Shown here: positions 15,159-18,382 of the stretch, piece by piece
How positions within the stretch are numbered: the first letter of the stretch is position 1
Layout: every line of letters begins with the position of its first letter
Position numbers and translations under genes: made by a program
The notes under the pieces: model-generated
Seen by the model: only the letters and a program-made list of their open reading frames with translations
Told to the model about the DNA's origin: nothing
The model's database searches: none
Source: Nitrospirota bacterium
GTDB taxonomy: Bacteria > Nitrospirota > Thermodesulfovibrionia > Thermodesulfovibrionales > Magnetobacteriaceae
Assembly (NCBI GenBank): GCA_015233265.1
Contig: JADFXZ010000025.1
Location: 1 to 18,382, forward strand
Direction: 5' to 3'
Length of the DNA stretch: 18,382 nt

Positions 15159-15188
15159 AAAATAACATTGCACCAGTTATTTTGTCAA
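15159..15188 (-). promoter_or_regulatory. Candidate promoter of the PstS-like gene
   Basis: On the minus strand TTGACA (15183-15188) is followed after 18 bp by TATTTT (15159-15164), matching the -35 exactly and the -10 in 4 of 6 bases. It lies between the phosphoglucomutase stop (15243) and the PstS-like start (15034), so a leader of about 120 nt would precede the start codon. It would give the binding protein (and perhaps the kinase operon after it) transcription independent of the phosphoglucomutase. Sequence match only. Confidence 0.4.
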
Positions 15189-15242
15189 AACTGCATGACA
15201 ATATGGCGTCATTTTTTCTCAACGACACATTGGATGTATCTG

Positions 15243-16871
15243 TTATGCCGATATTGCCGCCTTCGTAATCTCCTCGGCCTTCTTGAACATGATGTCTTTT
15301 TCGTCTTCCGAGCGTGTCTCAATGTAAAAGCGCACCTTTGGCTCTGTCCCCGATGGTCTTATTAAAAGCCACGAGTCGTCGTCAAAGATCACCTTAGTGC
15401 CGTCTACGGTTATGATGTTCTTCACGGATTTTGACTTGTTGCCGAATGTGACCGTTGAGCCTATTTTGAGGGTATCCTTAATCTTTGAGAGTTTCTCGAT
15501 AAGGGGTTTACCAACAAGCGCGCGATCAACCTCCACACCTGACCTATCAGGGTAGAAATACCCAAACTCCTCCTGCACGTCTTTAAAATATGCCCCGATT
15601 GACTTTCCAGTTAACATCATCATCTCTATGGCAATGAGCAGGCCAAACATCGCGTCCTTCTCAAGCGTATGGTTATAGCCGGAGATGCCGTCGCTCTCTT
15701 CGAATGTGATAATTGCGCGCTCCTTTGCATCGGGAAGCATGAATGGCCTGAAGTTTTTGAATCCCACCATTGTCTCTTTGAGGACGACGCCAAGTTTTTC
15801 AGCTATAGCGTTGACAAAATTGCTGGTTGCCACCGATTTTGCCACAACCCCTGAGAGTTTCTTGTATTTATGGAAAAAATGAAACGCAAGCGCCCCAAAG
15901 GCGTTCATGGGCAGCTCTGTAGTGCCGTCGGTGAATCTTATTCTGTCGCCGTCTGGGTCCATGATAACACCAAGTTTTAGTGCCGCTTTGGATGCCACCA
16001 GTGCCTCTGTGACCATCAGCATATTCTTTGATGAAGGCTCGGGGGCGATGCCTCCAAAGAGGTAATCGTTTTCCAGCCGGAGGTACTTAATCTTAGCCCC
16101 GAAGTCACCTAAGAGGCGTTGCGGTCTTCCGCGTGTCGAGCCATGCACATGGTCTACGCAGATGAACACATCCGCGTCTGAGATAAATTTCTTTATAGCA
16201 TCAATGTTAATCGTCTTCTTCCTGTTTATGAATTTCTCATACAGGGCAATTGGGTCAATAGTCTTGTAATCCACAGCGGGGGCATCGGGGATTATTAGCT
16301 TGTCAGCCATCATGGCGTTGGCAAACTTTTCTATGACAGTGGTAATTTCAGTACCAGCTGGTCCGCCGTCCGATGGGTTGAATTTATACCCTGCCCATCT
16401 GGCAGGATTGTGCGAAGGGGTCAGGTTTATGGAGGCAGCGCCGCCAAGCTCTTCAAGAGCCGAGGAAAACTCAGGCGTTGTGGTCTCACCGCTGTAGCAG
16501 GCCGCGATGCCTGCACGATTTAAAAGCCCAATTGCCGCCATTGCAAACTCCGGCCCTAAGAATCTGTTGTCATGCCCTACGATTACACCCCTTCGTTGAA
16601 TTTCCTTAAAGTCCTTCACCCCGAGGGCCTCCATAACGGCAGGGGACCCTTCTTTAAACATAGAAATAATTGCCTCTGTGACTATCTTCATATTATTAAA
16701 GGTATAGTCGAGACCAATCTCCCCGCGCCAGCCGGAAGTTCCGAAGACTATGTTTGTCGGCAGCATGTTTTCTCTTGCAAAACGTTCTATTTCAGAAAGC
16801 TGCCCCACGTTTTCCTTTGGATTTGACAATATCTCTTTCCAGCACTCAGAAGCATCCTTAAATAAGGCCAT
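15243..16871 (-). CDS. Phosphoglucomutase (alpha-D-phosphohexomutase superfamily)
   Basis: Interconverts glucose 1-phosphate and glucose 6-phosphate, which supplies sugar nucleotides for glycan and lipopolysaccharide synthesis. The 542 residues fit the family. All four superfamily signatures are present: the phosphoserine loop TPSHNP (151-156, catalytic Ser153), the metal-binding loop DPDGDR (305-310), the sugar-specificity loop FEESDG (390-395), and the phosphate-binding loop RPSGTEPK (505-512). The EESDG form of the third loop suits glucose-type rather than glucosamine substrates. The start ATG at 16869-16871 has GGAGG five bases upstream. An extended -10 promoter and a 5-bp hairpin lie just upstream. 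Phosphomannomutase is an alternative substrate, but the N-terminal FGTSGWRG with following motifs is closest to a phosphoglucomutase. It is divergently arranged to the flavin oxidoreductase. Confidence 0.93.
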   Translation of the reverse strand: MALFKDASECWKEILSNPKENVGQLSEIERFARENMLPTNIVFGTSGWRGEIGLDYTFNNMKIVTEAIISMFKEGSPAVMEALGVKDFKEIQRRGVIVGHDNRFLGPEFAMAAIGLLNRAGIAACYSGETTTPEFSSALEELGGAASINLTPSHNPARWAGYKFNPSDGGPAGTEITTVIEKFANAMMADKLIIPDAPAVDYKTIDPIALYEKFINRKKTINIDAIKKFISDADVFICVDHVHGSTRGRPQRLLGDFGAKIKYLRLENDYLFGGIAPEPSSKNMLMVTEALVASKAALKLGVIMDPDGDRIRFTDGTTELPMNAFGALAFHFFHKYKKLSGVVAKSVATSNFVNAIAEKLGVVLKETMVGFKNFRPFMLPDAKERAIITFEESDGISGYNHTLEKDAMFGLLIAIEMMMLTGKSIGAYFKDVQEEFGYFYPDRSGVEVDRALVGKPLIEKLSKIKDTLKIGSTVTFGNKSKSVKNIITVDGTKVIFDDDSWLLIRPSGTEPKVRFYIETRSEDEKDIMFKKAEEITKAAISA

Positions 16872-16907
16872 CTATACCTCCGCAATTGGACTATATTTTA
16901 CAGATTG

Positions 16908-16944
16908 CGGGCAACGCCCGTTGATTGACTGCCATATTGTATCA
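16908..16944 (-). promoter_or_regulatory. Promoter and leader hairpin of the phosphoglucomutase gene
   Basis: On the minus strand TGATACAAT (16936-16944) is an extended -10 element with five of six -10 bases matching; no good -35 is visible. Immediately downstream, the leader contains a hairpin with arms CGGGC and GCCCG and loop GTT (16908-16920). It ends about 25 bases before the GGAGG ribosome binding site. A short leader hairpin could affect message stability or ribosome access, but no known riboswitch fits. Confidence 0.4.
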
Positions 16945-16993
16945 CGAACTCCGATGATTAATCCATAAATTGCGTTTAAAATTAGGGGCGGAA

Positions 16994-17021
16994 TTGACGG
17001 AATATTGTTAACTGTTACTCT
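16994..17021 (+). promoter_or_regulatory. Candidate promoter of the OYE-type oxidoreductase gene
   Basis: TTGACG at 16994-16999 is followed after 16 bp by TACTCT (17016-17021), preceded by TG at 17013-17014. The extended -10 form partly makes up for a 3/6 match. The start codon at 17053 follows with a strong ribosome binding site (GGAGG at 17041-17045, 7-nt spacing). This would give back-to-back promoters with the phosphoglucomutase gene. Confidence 0.35.
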
Positions 17022-17052
17022 TTTAGGTTACTATTAAGGAGGAGGTCCAAAT

Positions 17053-18162
17053 ATGCTATTTGAACCATACGTACTGAAAGACATAACGCTAAGTAACCGG
17101 ATGGTGCGCTCAGCCACATACGAAAAGGGCGCTGACGCCGACGGCTTTGTCACACCCAAGCTGATAGCCCTTTACGAAGAGCTTGCAAGGGGTGGAGTCG
17201 GCCTGATAGTAACCGGAGGCGCGCCCGTAGCCCCATCAGGCATATTTGTGCCTCAGATGGTGGCGGCATATGACGATAAATATATCGCTGGACTAAGCGC
17301 CCTGCCTGCGGCAGTCCATGCCATTGGCGGCAGGATAGCCCTGCAAATCGCCCACGGCGGAAGGCAGTGCTACCCGGAGATGCTTAATGGGCAACAGTCG
17401 ATTGCCCCCTCCGCTGTACACGAGCCTGTATTAAACATAACGCCGCGTGAAATCACCGAAGAGGAGATTTGGACAGTGATACACGCCTTTGGGCAGGCGG
17501 CAAGGCGAGCTAAGGCCGCCGGATTCGACGGCGTGCAGATACACGGCGCCCACGGCTATTTGGTCAGCCAATTCCTATCCTCACATACAAACAGGCGCTC
17601 TGACAGCTGGGGCGGTGACGAAGACAGGAGGTTCCGTTTTCTTGAGGAGGTCTACAAAGCCATAAGAAGGGCGGTAGGAGGCGATTATCTCGTATTTATT
17701 AAAATCAACGGCAGCGACCACCTATGCTGCGGCGGGCTGCGTCCGGATGAGTCATTGAGGGTTGCCCAAAGGCTTGAGGCCCTCGGCATTGACGCTGTAG
17801 AGGTAAGCGGCGGCATGTATGAATCTACCCTACGGCCAGCTCGCACGAAGATTCTACACAAGGAGGACGAGGCATACTTTAAGGACACGGCGGCACTGTT
17901 TAAAATGTCGCTCAGTATTCCGGTCATCCTCGTCGGAGGCATAAGAAGCCGCATTGTCGCCGAAGAAATGCTTGAAAGAGGCTATGCCGACCTTATCTCT
18001 TTATCGAGGCCGCTGATTCGGGAGCCTGATCTGCCGCGGAAATTTATGGCAGGCAAGGACAGGGCTGAGTGTGAATCATGTAATGCCTGTATGAATTTCA
18101 GGAGGCTCGATACTGTGAAGTGCGTACCTTTGCAGAAACTCAAAGAGCGCACACTGGCATGA
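17053..18162 (+). CDS. NADH:flavin oxidoreductase of the Old Yellow Enzyme family
   Basis: FMN-dependent ene-reductase-like enzyme, usually reducing activated double bonds; the substrate is unknown. The 369 residues form one TIM barrel. Seen motifs are the FMN-binding N-terminus ITLSNRMVRSAT (11-22), LQIAHGGRQ (97-105), and the signature VQIHGAHGYLVSQFLSS (161-177) with the substrate-orienting pair His164/His167, followed by the usual N-R-R-x-D-x-x-G-G. VILVGGIR (291-298) and ISLSRPLIREPDLPRK (315-330) are the phosphate-binding end of the barrel. The C-terminus has CESCNACM with a later Cys (C340, C343, C346, C357), similar to but not identical to the Fe-S motif of 2,4-dienoyl-CoA reductases (CX2CX3CX11C). 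The second, NAD(P)H-binding half of those enzymes is absent. AAGGAGGAGG precedes the ATG. The stop overlaps the next gene by ATGA. Confidence 0.9.
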   Translation: MLFEPYVLKDITLSNRMVRSATYEKGADADGFVTPKLIALYEELARGGVGLIVTGGAPVAPSGIFVPQMVAAYDDKYIAGLSALPAAVHAIGGRIALQIAHGGRQCYPEMLNGQQSIAPSAVHEPVLNITPREITEEEIWTVIHAFGQAARRAKAAGFDGVQIHGAHGYLVSQFLSSHTNRRSDSWGGDEDRRFRFLEEVYKAIRRAVGGDYLVFIKINGSDHLCCGGLRPDESLRVAQRLEALGIDAVEVSGGMYESTLRPARTKILHKEDEAYFKDTAALFKMSLSIPVILVGGIRSRIVAEEMLERGYADLISLSRPLIREPDLPRKFMAGKDRAECESCNACMNFRRLDTVKCVPLQKLKERTLA

Positions 18163-18382
18163 CAATAAGCGACGATACCGTCCGGGACAAGCACAGCCTG
18201 ATAGCAGAGGTCGTGTTTATAGCGCTCCTAATATGTTCCGTGTTAGTGCGGGTAGTAAACATCGCCTCGCCGATATTGGAAGAGCACGCCTTTCGCCAAA
18301 CACAGACCGCTATCACCATATGGACATTCGTAAAGGAGGGAATAGATGTTTTTTCGTACCAGACTCCTGTCTTTGGCCCGCC
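18159..18382 (+). CDS. N-terminus of a membrane glycosyltransferase-like protein (cut by window edge)
   Basis: Starts at ATG 18159, overlapping the oxidoreductase stop (ATGA), and runs off the window after 74 codons. The N-terminal 13 residues are polar, then a transmembrane helix follows (LIAEVVFIALLICSVLVRVV, about 14-33). The next loop contains EEHAFRQTQTA (about 41-51) and ends near YQTPVFGPP. An acidic residue plus HAFRQTQTA in the first extracytoplasmic loop resembles the acceptor/metal loop of GT39/PMT- or ArnT-like lipid-linked sugar transferases, so a GT-C fold glycosyltransferase is the best guess. Only about 15-20% of such a protein is visible. The overlap implies it is translated together with the oxidoreductase. 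Confidence 0.65.
   Translation, partial: MTISDDTVRDKHSLIAEVVFIALLICSVLVRVVNIASPILEEHAFRQTQTAITIWTFVKEGIDVFSYQTPVFGP

Overview
The window reads as part of the chromosome of a Gram-negative (diderm) bacterium. It has a complete Tol-Pal envelope operon and a lauroyl-type lipid A acyltransferase, and start codons are mostly preceded by AGGAGG-like ribosome binding sites. The multi-PAS/GAF kinase style, the TonB-like TolA and the Cys-rich PstS-like protein remind me of Nitrospirota or deltaproteobacterial genomes. That is an impression from memory, not a proven placement.

Layout. (1) 179-5068, plus strand: tolQ-tolR-tolA-tolB-pal-cpoB, tightly packed with 4-nt overlaps at tolQ/tolR and tolA/tolB. 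A good sigma-70-like promoter lies just upstream. (2) 5127-5208, plus: tRNA-Leu(GAG), with no encoded CCA. (3) 5209-6116: a scar of about 900 bp without an intact gene. It holds the catalytic tail of a tyrosine recombinase (minus strand, starting 36 bp past the tRNA) and the frameshifted C-terminal part of an IS1380-like transposase (plus strand), so it looks like a decayed island or insertion hotspot at the tRNA. (4) 6117-8416, minus: a PfkB-family sugar kinase, a short DUF433 antitoxin-like gene with a disturbed 3' end, and an LpxL/HtrB-type acyltransferase. (5) 8460-13869, minus: a signalling cluster transcribed in the order giant membrane hybrid sensor kinase (PAS-GAF-PAS-PAS-HisKA-HATPase), stand-alone Rcp1-like receiver, then receiver-PAS-GGDEF diguanylate cyclase. 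(6) 13911-13994: a compact inverted and direct repeat element between the kinase and the next gene. (7) 14003-16871, minus: a cysteine-rich PstS-like periplasmic binding protein and a phosphoglucomutase. (8) 17053-18382, plus: an Old Yellow Enzyme-type flavin oxidoreductase with a C-terminal four-Cys motif, overlapping by ATGA the start of a membrane glycosyltransferase-like protein cut by the window edge.

How they work together. The Tol-Pal genes encode the proton-motive-force-driven system that tethers and constricts the outer membrane. The acyltransferase completes lipid A, and the phosphoglucomutase and the edge membrane protein fit sugar/envelope metabolism. The kinase-receiver-cyclase trio can be read as a pathway from periplasmic and cytoplasmic stimuli through phosphotransfer to c-di-GMP. 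The periplasmic binding protein just upstream of the kinase could be a partner, but only position supports that.

No CRISPR array, phage structural gene, secretion system or clearly new multi-gene system was seen. The most unusual items are the Cys-rich PstS-like protein beside the kinase, the Cys/His-rich GAF domain, the recombinase/IS graveyard at the tRNA, and the disrupted DUF433 locus.
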